Of a stretch of 20,848 bases of DNA, positions 1 through 6,790 are shown piece after piece. The DNA is from an uncultured Collinsella sp. Lineage in GTDB: Bacteria > Actinomycetota > Coriobacteriia > Coriobacteriales > Coriobacteriaceae. The notes below the pieces were generated by a model that was given only the letters and a program-made list of their open reading frames with translations, did not search any database and was not told where the DNA came from. The DNA is taken from contig CABQLK010000035.1 of assembly GCA_902465015.1 (NCBI GenBank), forward strand, positions 1 to 20,848, read 5' to 3'. Made by a program: the position numbers and the translations under genes. Within the stretch, counting starts at the first letter, position 1, and each line of letters opens with the position of its first letter.

Positions 1-249
1 GATTTCGGCCTCAATAGCTTCCTGGATATTCTCGGTTGAATGAGGATCATCATCGTTTGCATTGGATTCAATGACGTCGGACCTTCTCTCAAACCCGGCG
101 GCGATAACATTCATCGCCTTGTCATCGACATATTTCGGTTTTTCTGAGTTTGCGGCATTCTGAGAACAGGCCGAGATGAACCCCAGAGAACAGATAAGTA
201 GAGCAAGCAAGCCCATCATAGACAGCCTTTTAACAGTATTTCGTTTCAC
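1..249 (-). CDS. Partial putative lipoprotein (3' end outside window)
   Basis: The minus-strand frame open to the window edge encodes a lipoprotein signal peptide: a basic start (KRNTVKRLS), a hydrophobic core (MMGLLALLICSLGF) and a lipobox ending ISAC, so the lipidated cysteine would be residue 28. The part beyond is polar and acidic (DDKAMNVIAAGFERR, then NANDDDPHSTEN), as expected for an extracytoplasmic linker. I chose the GTG at 249-247 because AAGGGA lies a good distance upstream. An in-frame ATG at 282-280 would add 11 residues but its purine run sits too close to it. The first 93 or more codons are visible and the C-terminus is missing, so no function can be assigned. Base composition is more AT-rich than the rest of the window, and together with the neighbouring recombinase this suggests an acquired segment. 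Confidence 0.6.
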   Translation of the reverse strand, partial: MKRNTVKRLSMMGLLALLICSLGFISACSQNAANSEKPKYVDDKAMNVIAAGFERRSDVIESNANDDDPHSTENIQEAIEAEI

Positions 250-410
250 GACTATTTCCCTTCGATTGACGTTACGATTCATAGCCCCTCGTCAAATAGC
301 AGACGAATTGGCGACGCGGTGGCACTATTTGATTCAAGGGCGTGAACTGGATAAACATCGAGGGAAGGAGTGGGCCCTGTGCAATAAACTCCCCTCGTCA
401 AAATGTCTAG

Positions 411-1046
411 CTAAAGAGGACGGACAGACGGCGAACGGTCATATCCGTTCGCGTCCGCCCGTCTCCAACGATCAAACGTCGATGCGCTAACGTTCAAAAG
501 CATTGCGGCCTCTTGCCTCGTAACCTCACCTCCTTCGAATGATTTGATGACATCGCGGTAGCTATCCGGACGTTCGAGCGTCGGTCTCCCAAATCTCACA
601 CCCCGCAGACGCGCCGACGCGATGCCCTCCGCCTGGCGCTGCTTTATGTTTTCGCGCTCCACCTGAGCCACGTAGCTCAAAACCTGAAGCACTAGATCGG
701 CAATAAAAGTCCCCGTAATTCCATTGGGTTGTTCGCGTGTATCAAGCAATGGCATATCGAGCACCACGATGGCAACGCGTTTGTCCGTCGTTAGGCGACG
801 CCATTCATCGAGAACTTCACGGTAGTCGCGACCCAATCGATCGATACTCTTAATCACCAAAACGTCCCCTTCGCGCAGACGACGAAGAAGACGCCGGTAC
901 TGAGGACGCCTGAAGTCCTTTCCACTCGCTTTGTCAGCATAGATCAAATTCGTTTGGACCGGAAACTGCTCCAGCGCATCCAGTTGGCGATCCAGGTTCT
1001 GATCTGCTGACGAAACTCGAGCATACCCATAGATTCTGTTTTTCAT
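411..1046 (-). CDS. Small serine recombinase (resolvase/invertase family)
   Basis: This 211-residue protein belongs to the resolvase/invertase serine recombinases, which cut and rejoin DNA at short crossover sites through a 5'-phosphoserine link. The N-terminus reads YGYARVSSADQNLDRQL, placing the catalytic serine at residue 12. Further conserved blocks are SIDRLGRD, VLDMPLLDT, the ADLVLQVLSYVAQ helix and ERENIKQRQAEGI, which leads into the DNA-binding region. The C-terminal 40 residues contain a helix-turn-helix (TRQEAAMLLNVSASTFDRWR). The ATG at 1046 is preferred over an upstream ATG at 1067 because AGGGG precedes it by six bases. It is a full-length small recombinase and not a large serine integrase. 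No partner transposase, invertible segment or res-like site is obvious, so its substrate is unknown. It may be a remnant or accessory gene of a mobile element. Confidence 0.85.
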   Translation of the reverse strand: MKNRIYGYARVSSADQNLDRQLDALEQFPVQTNLIYADKASGKDFRRPQYRRLLRRLREGDVLVIKSIDRLGRDYREVLDEWRRLTTDKRVAIVVLDMPLLDTREQPNGITGTFIADLVLQVLSYVAQVERENIKQRQAEGIASARLRGVRFGRPTLERPDSYRDVIKSFEGGEVTRQEAAMLLNVSASTFDRWRRADANGYDRSPSVRPL

Positions 1047-1213
1047 AATTGCCCCTATCAGCCGCACGATGGCAGCTTCAGCTCATCTGAGAGCCCACTC
1101 ACAATAGGGCGTGCAAATTTCGCGAATGGGTTGAACCCATTTTCGGGCTCCAACGTAAGCTATTCAAGCACCGCTTCGATAACGCACGACGCCAACCTGA
1201 TACTTTGAAATGG

Positions 1214-1260
1214 AGTTAATCGTTTTTAACTGAAATTAACTAGAATAAAATGAAGTTAAT
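1214..1260 (+). promoter_or_regulatory. Cluster of AGTTAAT/ATTAACT half-sites before the ATPase gene
   Basis: Four copies of one half-site lie in 47 bases: AGTTAAT at 1214-1220, TTAACT at 1226-1231, ATTAACT at 1235-1241 and AGTTAAT at 1254-1260. They form nested dyads: AGTTAA-N6-TTAACT, AGTTAAT-N14-ATTAACT and an outward-facing pair with 12 bases between. An AT-rich -10-like TAGAAT or TAAAAT lies among them at 1241-1251. This looks like an operator/promoter. The regulator is not known; the ATPase itself, which carries a C-terminal winged-helix-like region, is one possibility. Confidence 0.5.
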
Positions 1261-1283
1261 CTGAGACGCCAAAGGAGAGCCGT

Positions 1284-2384
1284 GTGAAATATCTCGAGAA
1301 CCCGTTTACCCCCAGTTTTGGTGAGGTTCCTGCCCATCTCGCTGGCAGACAACAGATTATTCGGGATTTGGACCGTGCCTTCTTGAGCCAGCGCAGGCGC
1401 CCAGAATTGACCTCGATCTTCTCAGGCGCGCGTGGAACCGGCAAAACCGCTCTCATGTCGTCGCTCGCGACAAGGGCGGAATCCCATGGCTGGATTGCCG
1501 TAAAGACAACCGCGCTCTCGGGAATGCTTGAGGAAATCGAGTTCGGGGCCAAACGTGCTGCAGGCCATCTTATCGACCCGTCTAACAACTTCGAAGTCAC
1601 CGGTCTCGGAATTGCACCGCTCGGCAGCATCGAGGTCAATCGCGTTCACGATGTCTCAACCTGGCGTTATCGCATGAGCGACATCATCGACCAGCTCAAC
1701 GAGGCGGGCACCGGTCTGCTCGTCACGGTTGACGAGGTGGACCCGACACTCGACGAGATGATTCAGCTCGCAGCGACGTATCAGCACTTTGTGACCGATG
1801 GGAAACGCGTCGCCCTGCTCATGGCGGGACTTCCCAACAACGTATCGACGCTACTGAACCACAAGACGGTCTCGTTCCTTCGCCGCGCCCAACAATATCA
1901 TCTGGGTCGCATTGCCGACTATGACGTGCGCGAGGCCCTAATTCGCACAATCCAGGAAAACGATCGCCTGGCAGATGCTGAGGGAATCGATAGAGCCGTT
2001 CGCTCGATCTCTGGTTTTCCCTTCCTATTGCAACTCGTAGGCTACCGTGCCTGGGATCTCACAAGCGATTCGAAGGAAATCTCGTCACGCGACTTTGACC
2101 TAGGAATCAAAATCGCACGCGACGAGATGGATGACCGAATCCTCGCGGCAACCTATCGGGAACTCACTGCAGAGGACAAGCGATTCCTCATCGCCATGCT
2201 CGATGACGAGGAAGAGTCCACCACCGCTGACCTTGTCGAACGCCTTAAGCGTTCGCCGCAGCAGGTCTCCCGCTACCGACGCCGCATGATAGATGCCGGC
2301 ATCATTGGGGAACGCGGGCGCGGAATCGTCGCTTTTGAATTGCCATTCTTCCGCGACTATCTGGCCGCTCAATGTGTGAAATAG
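1284..2384 (+). CDS. Orc1/Cdc6-like AAA ATPase with C-terminal winged helix (ATPase 1)
   Basis: This 366-residue P-loop ATPase of the AAA/STAND-like ATP-binding family begins with NPFTPSFGEVPAHLAGR, the typical lead-in to the nucleotide pocket. Walker A is GARGTGKT (48-55). Walker B is LLVTVDEVD (145-153) with the catalytic D150/E151 pair. A sensor-like segment, LLMAGLPNN, lies near 178-186. About 290-360 reads as a winged-helix region (ADLVERLKRSPQQVSRYRRRMIDAGII). The start is GTG with AAAGGAG upstream. A second copy of the family lies at 5576-6694 and shares the FLRRAQQ block and domain order. Family members are usually annotated only as ATP-binding protein and the cellular role is unknown. 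The architecture suggests a nucleotide-switched DNA-binding protein. It ends two bases before a palindrome shared with the convergent uvrA-like gene. Confidence 0.8.
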   Translation: MKYLENPFTPSFGEVPAHLAGRQQIIRDLDRAFLSQRRRPELTSIFSGARGTGKTALMSSLATRAESHGWIAVKTTALSGMLEEIEFGAKRAAGHLIDPSNNFEVTGLGIAPLGSIEVNRVHDVSTWRYRMSDIIDQLNEAGTGLLVTVDEVDPTLDEMIQLAATYQHFVTDGKRVALLMAGLPNNVSTLLNHKTVSFLRRAQQYHLGRIADYDVREALIRTIQENDRLADAEGIDRAVRSISGFPFLLQLVGYRAWDLTSDSKEISSRDFDLGIKIARDEMDDRILAATYRELTAEDKRFLIAMLDDEEESTTADLVERLKRSPQQVSRYRRRMIDAGIIGERGRGIVAFELPFFRDYLAAQCVK

Positions 2385-2385
2385 A

Positions 2386-2426
2386 AGGCGATGTGACAAA
2401 GGGGCAGTCCCTTTGTCACATCGCCT
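2386..2426. repeat. Palindromic repeat, GTGACAAAGGG family, copy 1
   Basis: A perfect 18-bp inverted repeat has arms AGGCGATGTGACAAAGGG (2386-2403) and its complement (2409-2426) around a 5-base loop. It sits between the convergent ATPase 1 and uvrA-like genes and overlaps the last two bases of the uvrA-like stop codon. No T-tract follows, so it is not a textbook terminator, but the hairpin could stop or protect transcripts from both sides. Related copies lie at 4939-4971, 5545-5577 and, decayed, at 6765-6790. Confidence 0.85.
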
Positions 2427-4917
2427 ATAGATAGCGACCGGTAATGCTCTTGGAGCAGGCCGCGATGTCGTCCGGCATGCCGGCGCAGACGACTTGCCCG
2501 CCTGCGTCACCACCGCCCGGGCCCATGTCGATCACATAATCGGCGTTACGGATAAGGTCGAGATCGTGTTCGATCACGATAACCGTGGCGCCCTTGGCGA
2601 CGAGGCCGTCAAACACGTTCAGCAGCACCTGAACATCGAGCGGATGCAGGCCAATCGTGGGCTCGTCGAACACGAATACGGCATCGTCCTGTACACGGCC
2701 CATCTCGCTCGCAAGCTTAAGACGCTGCGCCTCGCCGCCCGAGAGCGCCGGTGTGGGCTCACCCAGGGTGAGATAGCCCAAGCCCAGGTCGTGCAAGGTC
2801 TGCAAGCGCGCCTGAACCTTCTTGAGTCCCACCGTGGCGTCGAGGGCCTCGTCCACACTCATGTCCATGAGCTGCGGCAACGTAAGCAAGCTCCCGTCCT
2901 TGCCCTCGCGATGGATACGCGAAGCCGTGTCTGCATAACGAGAACCGCGACATGCCGGACAGACGATCTCGACGTCGGGCAAAAACTGCACGTCGAGCGA
3001 TATCGAGCCCGTGCCATCGCACGTAGGGCAGCGCAAGGCGCCAGTGTTGTAGCTGAAGGCGCCCGCCTTGTAACCGGCTGCCTTGGCCTCGGACGTACGG
3101 GCGAAGGCGCGGCGCAGCTCGTCATGGATGTCAGCATAGGTCGCTGCCGTCGAGCGCACGTTGGCGCCGATGGGCGTAGCGTCAATCAGGTTTGCGCGGG
3201 CAATACCTTCGGCATCGACCCAACGCACGTGTCCCGGCAGGCGCTCGCCGGCTGCCCGCGCCTTGAGTGCTGGGATGAGCGTCTCGAGCACGAGCGTCGT
3301 CTTGCCCGAACCCGAAACGCCCGTTACCGCGACCAAGCGGCCGCGCGGAATATCGACTTCGAGTGGCTTGACGGTATGGATGGCATCAGTTGCCATGCGG
3401 ATGTGGCCCTGATCGAACATTTCCTCGTCAGTCACCTGCGGACGCGAGCGCTTGGGCTCGGCGCGCAAAAACGGCGCGATACGGCTGCCCTGCAATTGCT
3501 CGACCTCGTCTACTGTACCGGCAGCGATCACGTTACCGCCGCCCGCTCCGGCAACGGGGCCCATCTCGACCAGATAATCAGCCTCCGCCAGCACACGTGT
3601 ATCGTGGTCGACAACAACCACGGTGTTGCCGTCATCCACCAGATCGCGCATCACGCCTACCAGGCCGTCAACATTGGCAGGATGCAAGCCGATCGAGGGC
3701 TCGTCCAGCACATAGAGCACGCCCGTCGATCGATTGCGCACCACGCGGGCGAGTTGCACACGCTGGCGCTCACCCGTGGAGAGCGTGGCACCGGCGCGAT
3801 CGAGCGAAAGGTAATCGAGACCCAGGTCGACCAGACGACGGGCCGCGCTCAAAAACGAATCGCATATATCCGCTGCCATGGGCTGCATCTCGGGCGGCAA
3901 GGATGCGGGCACCCTGCGCACCCACTCAATCGCCTCGCCCAGCGTCATGGCCGCGGCCTGCGCCAGATTGATACCGCGCACCTGGGGCTGGCGCGCAGCC
4001 TCGGAAAGACGCGTGCCACCACAGTCGCGGCATGGCCCCTCGTGCAAAAAGCGCGCAACGCGTTTTAAACCCTTATCGTCCTTGACCTTGGCGAGCGCAT
4101 TCTCGACGGTATAGACGGCGTTGTAATAGGTGAAGTCGAGCGGCGTGGCGCCCTCGCCGTTTTTGGGAACATAGAGAATGTGCTTCTTAACCGCCGGACC
4201 ATGGAACACGATGTCGCGCTCTTGAGGCGTGAGCTGGTTAAACGGTACGTCAGTGCGTACGCCCATCTCGCCTGCCACCTGCTTCATCAGATCCCACATG
4301 AGCGTACCCCAGGGAAGCACCGCACCCTCGTTGATAGTCTTTGACTCGTCGGGCACCAGGCTCGCCTCGTCCACCTCGCGCATGACACCGGTGCCGCCAC
4401 AGGTAGGGCACGCACCGCCGCTATTGAAAGCCAAATCCTCGGCACTCGGAGCGTAGAACTCGCGGCCGCATGTCGGACACGTGAGCGACAGGCCTGCGGC
4501 CACGTTAAGGCTCGGCTCCACGCGCGCCCCGCAGTGCGGGCACACGTGATGGGCGCAACGGCTAAAGAGCAGACGCAGGCTATTGTTGAGCTCGGTCATG
4601 GTGCCAAAAGTGGAACGCACGCCCGGCACGCTCGGACGCTGGTGTAGCGCGAGCGCCGCCGGCACGTGCAAGACCTCATCCACCTGGGCATGTTCGGCCT
4701 GCGTCAGACGACGGCGAGTATAGGTGCTGAGCGCCTCCAGGTAACGGCGCGAGCCCTCGGCGTAAAGAACGCCCAGTGCCAGCGAACTCTTGCCCGAACC
4801 CGACACGCCGGCAATGCCTACGAGCTTTCCCAGCGGGATATCGATATCGATGTCCTTGAGGTTATGGACGCGCGCGCCACGTACCTCGATAGCACTTGGT
4901 TGTTGCGGCACCGTCAT
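2425..4917 (-). CDS. UvrA-like excinuclease ATPase lacking the UvrB-binding domain (UvrA2 type)
   Basis: This 830-residue tandem ABC ATPase follows the UvrA plan. NBD1 has Walker A GVSGSGKSS (37-45), signature LSTGERQR (379-386) and Walker B LYVLDEPS (402-409). NBD2 has Walker A GVSGSGKTT (533-541), signature LSGGEAQR (725-732) and Walker B VFVFDEPT (747-754). Zinc-type cysteine pairs lie at 126/129, 147/150 and 170/173 in the first half and at 630/633 and 653/656 in the second. Canonical UvrA is about 940 residues. Here the roughly 110-residue insert between the LRLLFSR helix and the zinc module, which binds UvrB, is absent. Such UvrA2/DrrC-type proteins are linked to damage tolerance or resistance to DNA-binding drugs and do not replace core UvrA. 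The ATG at 4917 has GGAAGGGGAG upstream; a longer frame would run through a repeat. Its stop overlaps palindrome copy 1. Confidence 0.9.
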   Translation of the reverse strand: MTVPQQPSAIEVRGARVHNLKDIDIDIPLGKLVGIAGVSGSGKSSLALGVLYAEGSRRYLEALSTYTRRRLTQAEHAQVDEVLHVPAALALHQRPSVPGVRSTFGTMTELNNSLRLLFSRCAHHVCPHCGARVEPSLNVAAGLSLTCPTCGREFYAPSAEDLAFNSGGACPTCGGTGVMREVDEASLVPDESKTINEGAVLPWGTLMWDLMKQVAGEMGVRTDVPFNQLTPQERDIVFHGPAVKKHILYVPKNGEGATPLDFTYYNAVYTVENALAKVKDDKGLKRVARFLHEGPCRDCGGTRLSEAARQPQVRGINLAQAAAMTLGEAIEWVRRVPASLPPEMQPMAADICDSFLSAARRLVDLGLDYLSLDRAGATLSTGERQRVQLARVVRNRSTGVLYVLDEPSIGLHPANVDGLVGVMRDLVDDGNTVVVVDHDTRVLAEADYLVEMGPVAGAGGGNVIAAGTVDEVEQLQGSRIAPFLRAEPKRSRPQVTDEEMFDQGHIRMATDAIHTVKPLEVDIPRGRLVAVTGVSGSGKTTLVLETLIPALKARAAGERLPGHVRWVDAEGIARANLIDATPIGANVRSTAATYADIHDELRRAFARTSEAKAAGYKAGAFSYNTGALRCPTCDGTGSISLDVQFLPDVEIVCPACRGSRYADTASRIHREGKDGSLLTLPQLMDMSVDEALDATVGLKKVQARLQTLHDLGLGYLTLGEPTPALSGGEAQRLKLASEMGRVQDDAVFVFDEPTIGLHPLDVQVLLNVFDGLVAKGATVIVIEHDLDLIRNADYVIDMGPGGGDAGGQVVCAGMPDDIAACSKSITGRYL

Positions 4918-4938
4918 TGCTCCCCTTCCTGTTAGCCG

Positions 4939-4971
4939 AACGTGGCAAAGGAACTGTCCCTTTGTCACGTT
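4939..4971. repeat. Palindromic repeat, GTGACAAAGGG family, copy 2
   Basis: Arms AACGTGGCAAAGG (4939-4951) and CCTTTGTCACGTT (4959-4971) pair over 13 positions with one G-U. The element fills the gap between the acetyltransferase stop codon, which it overlaps by two bases, and the start region of the uvrA-like gene. In an operon it would form a hairpin between the two coding regions. Confidence 0.8.
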
Positions 4972-5524
4972 ACTCGCACTGTGCCCGCCCGCGCCAGTCT
5001 TCGCGGGTCAAATACGTAAAGTACTCGGTACGCACATCGCCCATAAGCTCGCAGGGCACGTCGTGCTCAACGTGATGTGGCGCGAACCCGCATTTTTGCT
5101 GGACGCGTAACGACTTGTTATTGCCCTCATAGTATCCGCACCAAAGCGCCTTGCAGCCAAGCGTATCGAACGCATAGCGCTGCATGGCTCGCACGGCTTC
5201 GGGAGCAAAGCCTAGACCCCAGAACGGCTTGGCGATCCAATACCCCACTTCGAGTTCGAGACCGCCTCTTTGGCTGTTCGACTCACAGCGAGGCGGCATG
5301 AGCCCGATGCTGCCCACGGGCTCGTCTGTCTCAGGCAGGCAAACGGCAAAGGTATGGGGTGCCGCAAAGACTGTCCGAATGATCTCCCTGCTCTCCTCAA
5401 TGCTTCGATGGGGCGGCCAGCCCGCAGCCGGTCCCACGTCCGGGTCGCTCGCGTACGTAAACAGGCTCGCCGCATCTGCCTCGCGCCACGGGCGAAGCGT
5501 CAAGCGCTCAGTATGAATCACCAT
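4970..5524 (-). CDS. GNAT acetyltransferase, RimJ/RimL type
   Basis: This 184-residue protein has the GNAT fold signature of the RimJ/RimL subgroup, which moves an acetyl group from acetyl-CoA to N-terminal or side-chain amines. It opens with IHTERLTLRPWREADAASLF, the characteristic first strand and helix. The central GLELEVGYWIAKPFWGLGFAPEA carries the acetyl-CoA-binding loop (WGLGFA, a variant of Q/RxxGxG/A). NNKSLRVQQKCGF is the conserved C-terminal segment. The ATG at 5524 has GAGAGG seven bases upstream. It lies just upstream of the uvrA-like gene on the same strand, with a palindromic repeat between them, and downstream of ATPase 2. Substrate cannot be read from sequence: protein, small-molecule or drug acetylation are all possible. 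Confidence 0.85.
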   Translation of the reverse strand: MVIHTERLTLRPWREADAASLFTYASDPDVGPAAGWPPHRSIEESREIIRTVFAAPHTFAVCLPETDEPVGSIGLMPPRCESNSQRGGLELEVGYWIAKPFWGLGFAPEAVRAMQRYAFDTLGCKALWCGYYEGNNKSLRVQQKCGFAPHHVEHDVPCELMGDVRTEYFTYLTREDWRGRAQCE

Positions 5525-5544
5525 AATTTAGCCTCTCAACTATC

Positions 5545-5577
5545 GACGTGACAAAGGGGCTGTCCCTTTGTCACGTC
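5545..5577. repeat. Palindromic repeat, GTGACAAAGGG family, copy 3
   Basis: A perfect 14-bp inverted repeat has arms GACGTGACAAAGGG (5545-5558) and its complement (5564-5577) with a 5-base loop. It lies between the ATPase 2 stop codon, which it overlaps by two bases, and the acetyltransferase start. Sequence and placement match copies 1 and 2. Confidence 0.85.
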
Positions 5578-6694
5578 ACTCATGCCATAAAACTCGATCG
5601 CGGATGTACTCGCCCAGCATGGGCACGGTAAACCGGACGAGACCGTATCCGGCAGCCCCGATGACGCGCTCGCGAATCAGGCTTGCGCGATATTTACTCG
5701 CCCAGCTCTGGGTGCGATCGCAGCGCTCAATGATATCCGCCATGCGCGTCGGTTTGCCCTCGTCAACCGCCATGGCCTCGATAAAGAGGCGCTGTGGACT
5801 GCGCAGCCCGTAATACAGGGGCGCGTCGACCGCTTCGTAGAACTCGGAGACGGCGTCCGTATGGCCGGCCTCGGCATCGCACCTTTCGATGACCTGCGAA
5901 CCACGCCGGACGGCAGACCGCCACATGTAATAGACCACCAGCTGAACCATATAGGGATGCCCCATGCTCTTGTGTGCCGCAAGGTCCGCTGTCTCCGCAT
6001 CGACGTAAAGACCAGCGTCTTTGACCGTCTGGATATACGAATCGCGCACCTTGGGCAAAGAGATCGCCCCCAGCGTACGCTGCTGGGCACGCCGCAAAAA
6101 CGTTACGCTCGGCTCTTCGAGCAGGTCGTCAACCATGCTGGGTAAGCCGGCGAGCACCAGCGCAAGACCGCGCTGGTCGCTATCGGGCAAGCCCGTGGCA
6201 TCCTGGTCTCCGAGCACCTGCTGATAGAGAACGGCAAGAGCCGCCAGTTCCTCGATAGACGCCGATTGCGCCTCGTCAATCGCAAACAGTATGCCCTTGC
6301 CTGGACCGAGCCTCTTGAGGCGCTCGTTGACCAGCCCTCGCAACGTCTCGCCCTTTGCCCGCGCCGCCTCGACCGACATCCGGCCAAACGACGGACCGAA
6401 CTCCATTGACGTCACAACGGGTTTATTCGAGCGAAGCGCGTCGGCCAAGCGGTCGCATAAGCCAAGCGAAGCGGAATCGGAGACAACCGCCCATCCGCGC
6501 TCATTGGCTAGACGTTGCAGCTCCCGTAGGAGAACCGTCTTGCCACAGCCGCGGTTTCCCGTAATGAGCATGAGTCTACCCGGCGCTCCGGCGCCGTTAT
6601 CGAGCCCTTCCTCGAAATCTTCGATGACCGACTCGCGACCAATGAGCATCGGAGGCCGCTTGCCTGCCGTTGGCTTAAAGGGATTTGGATTCAT
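5576..6694 (-). CDS. Orc1/Cdc6-like AAA ATPase with C-terminal winged helix (ATPase 2)
   Basis: This 372-residue paralogue of the ATPase at 1284-2384 starts NPFKPTAGKRPPMLIGRE. Walker A is GNRGCGKT (46-53) and Walker B is ILFAIDEAQ (135-143, with D140/E141). LAGLPSMV and TFLRRAQQRTLGAI correspond to AGLPNNV and SFLRRAQQYHLGRI in ATPase 1. The last 70 residues again look like a winged helix (RMADIIERCDRTQSWASKYRA) followed by a short strand-rich end. The ATG at 6694 has GAGGAGG upstream. Upstream lie two direct repeats of a TTGGTATAACT element. Function is not established for this family. Duplicate copies less than 4 kb apart with the same architecture point to divergence after duplication or independent acquisition. 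Confidence 0.8.
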   Translation of the reverse strand: MNPNPFKPTAGKRPPMLIGRESVIEDFEEGLDNGAGAPGRLMLITGNRGCGKTVLLRELQRLANERGWAVVSDSASLGLCDRLADALRSNKPVVTSMEFGPSFGRMSVEAARAKGETLRGLVNERLKRLGPGKGILFAIDEAQSASIEELAALAVLYQQVLGDQDATGLPDSDQRGLALVLAGLPSMVDDLLEEPSVTFLRRAQQRTLGAISLPKVRDSYIQTVKDAGLYVDAETADLAAHKSMGHPYMVQLVVYYMWRSAVRRGSQVIERCDAEAGHTDAVSEFYEAVDAPLYYGLRSPQRLFIEAMAVDEGKPTRMADIIERCDRTQSWASKYRASLIRERVIGAAGYGLVRFTVPMLGEYIRDRVLWHE

Positions 6695-6727
6695 GTCGGC
6701 CTCCTCGGATTGGCAAACCCTGGTAAT

Positions 6728-6758
6728 AGTTATACCAACTTGTACCGAGTTATACCAA
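6728..6758 (-). promoter_or_regulatory. Direct TTGGTATAACT repeats forming a promoter/operator for ATPase 2
   Basis: AGTTATACCAA occurs at 6728-6738 and again at 6748-6758, 20 bases apart. Read on the minus strand, the distal copy supplies a -35-like TTGGTA and the proximal copy a -10-like TATAAC with 18 bases between, pointing at the ATG at 6694. A regulator bound to the repeats would cover the promoter. A dyad TGGTA-N7-TACCA (6721-6737) overlaps the proximal copy. A related TTGGTATCA/TGATACCAA dyad precedes the gene at 9612. Confidence 0.5.
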
Positions 6759-6764
6759 TTAAAT

Positions 6765-6790
6765 GCGGCAAAGAGTCTGACCCTCTATCA
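6765..6790. repeat. Decayed palindromic repeat, GTGACAAAGGG family, copy 4
   Basis: Read on the minus strand, this begins with the stop codon of the GTPase gene and runs TGATAGAGGGTCAGACTC then TTTGCC, which aligns with TGACAAAGGGACAG-CCCTTTG of the other copies. The pairing is only partial (AGAG/CTCT at the tip). It keeps the same position relative to a stop codon as the other three copies. Confidence 0.5.

Noticed and set aside
411..1046. Complete transposon or integron around the recombinase
   Set aside because: No transposase, terminal inverted repeats or att-like core sites were found; only the recombinase gene itself is supported.
2494..4068. Long plus-strand open frame of 524 codons
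   Set aside because: It lies antisense to the clearly homologous uvrA-like gene; its product is histidine- and arginine-rich and has no recognisable domains, as expected for a shadow frame in GC-rich DNA.
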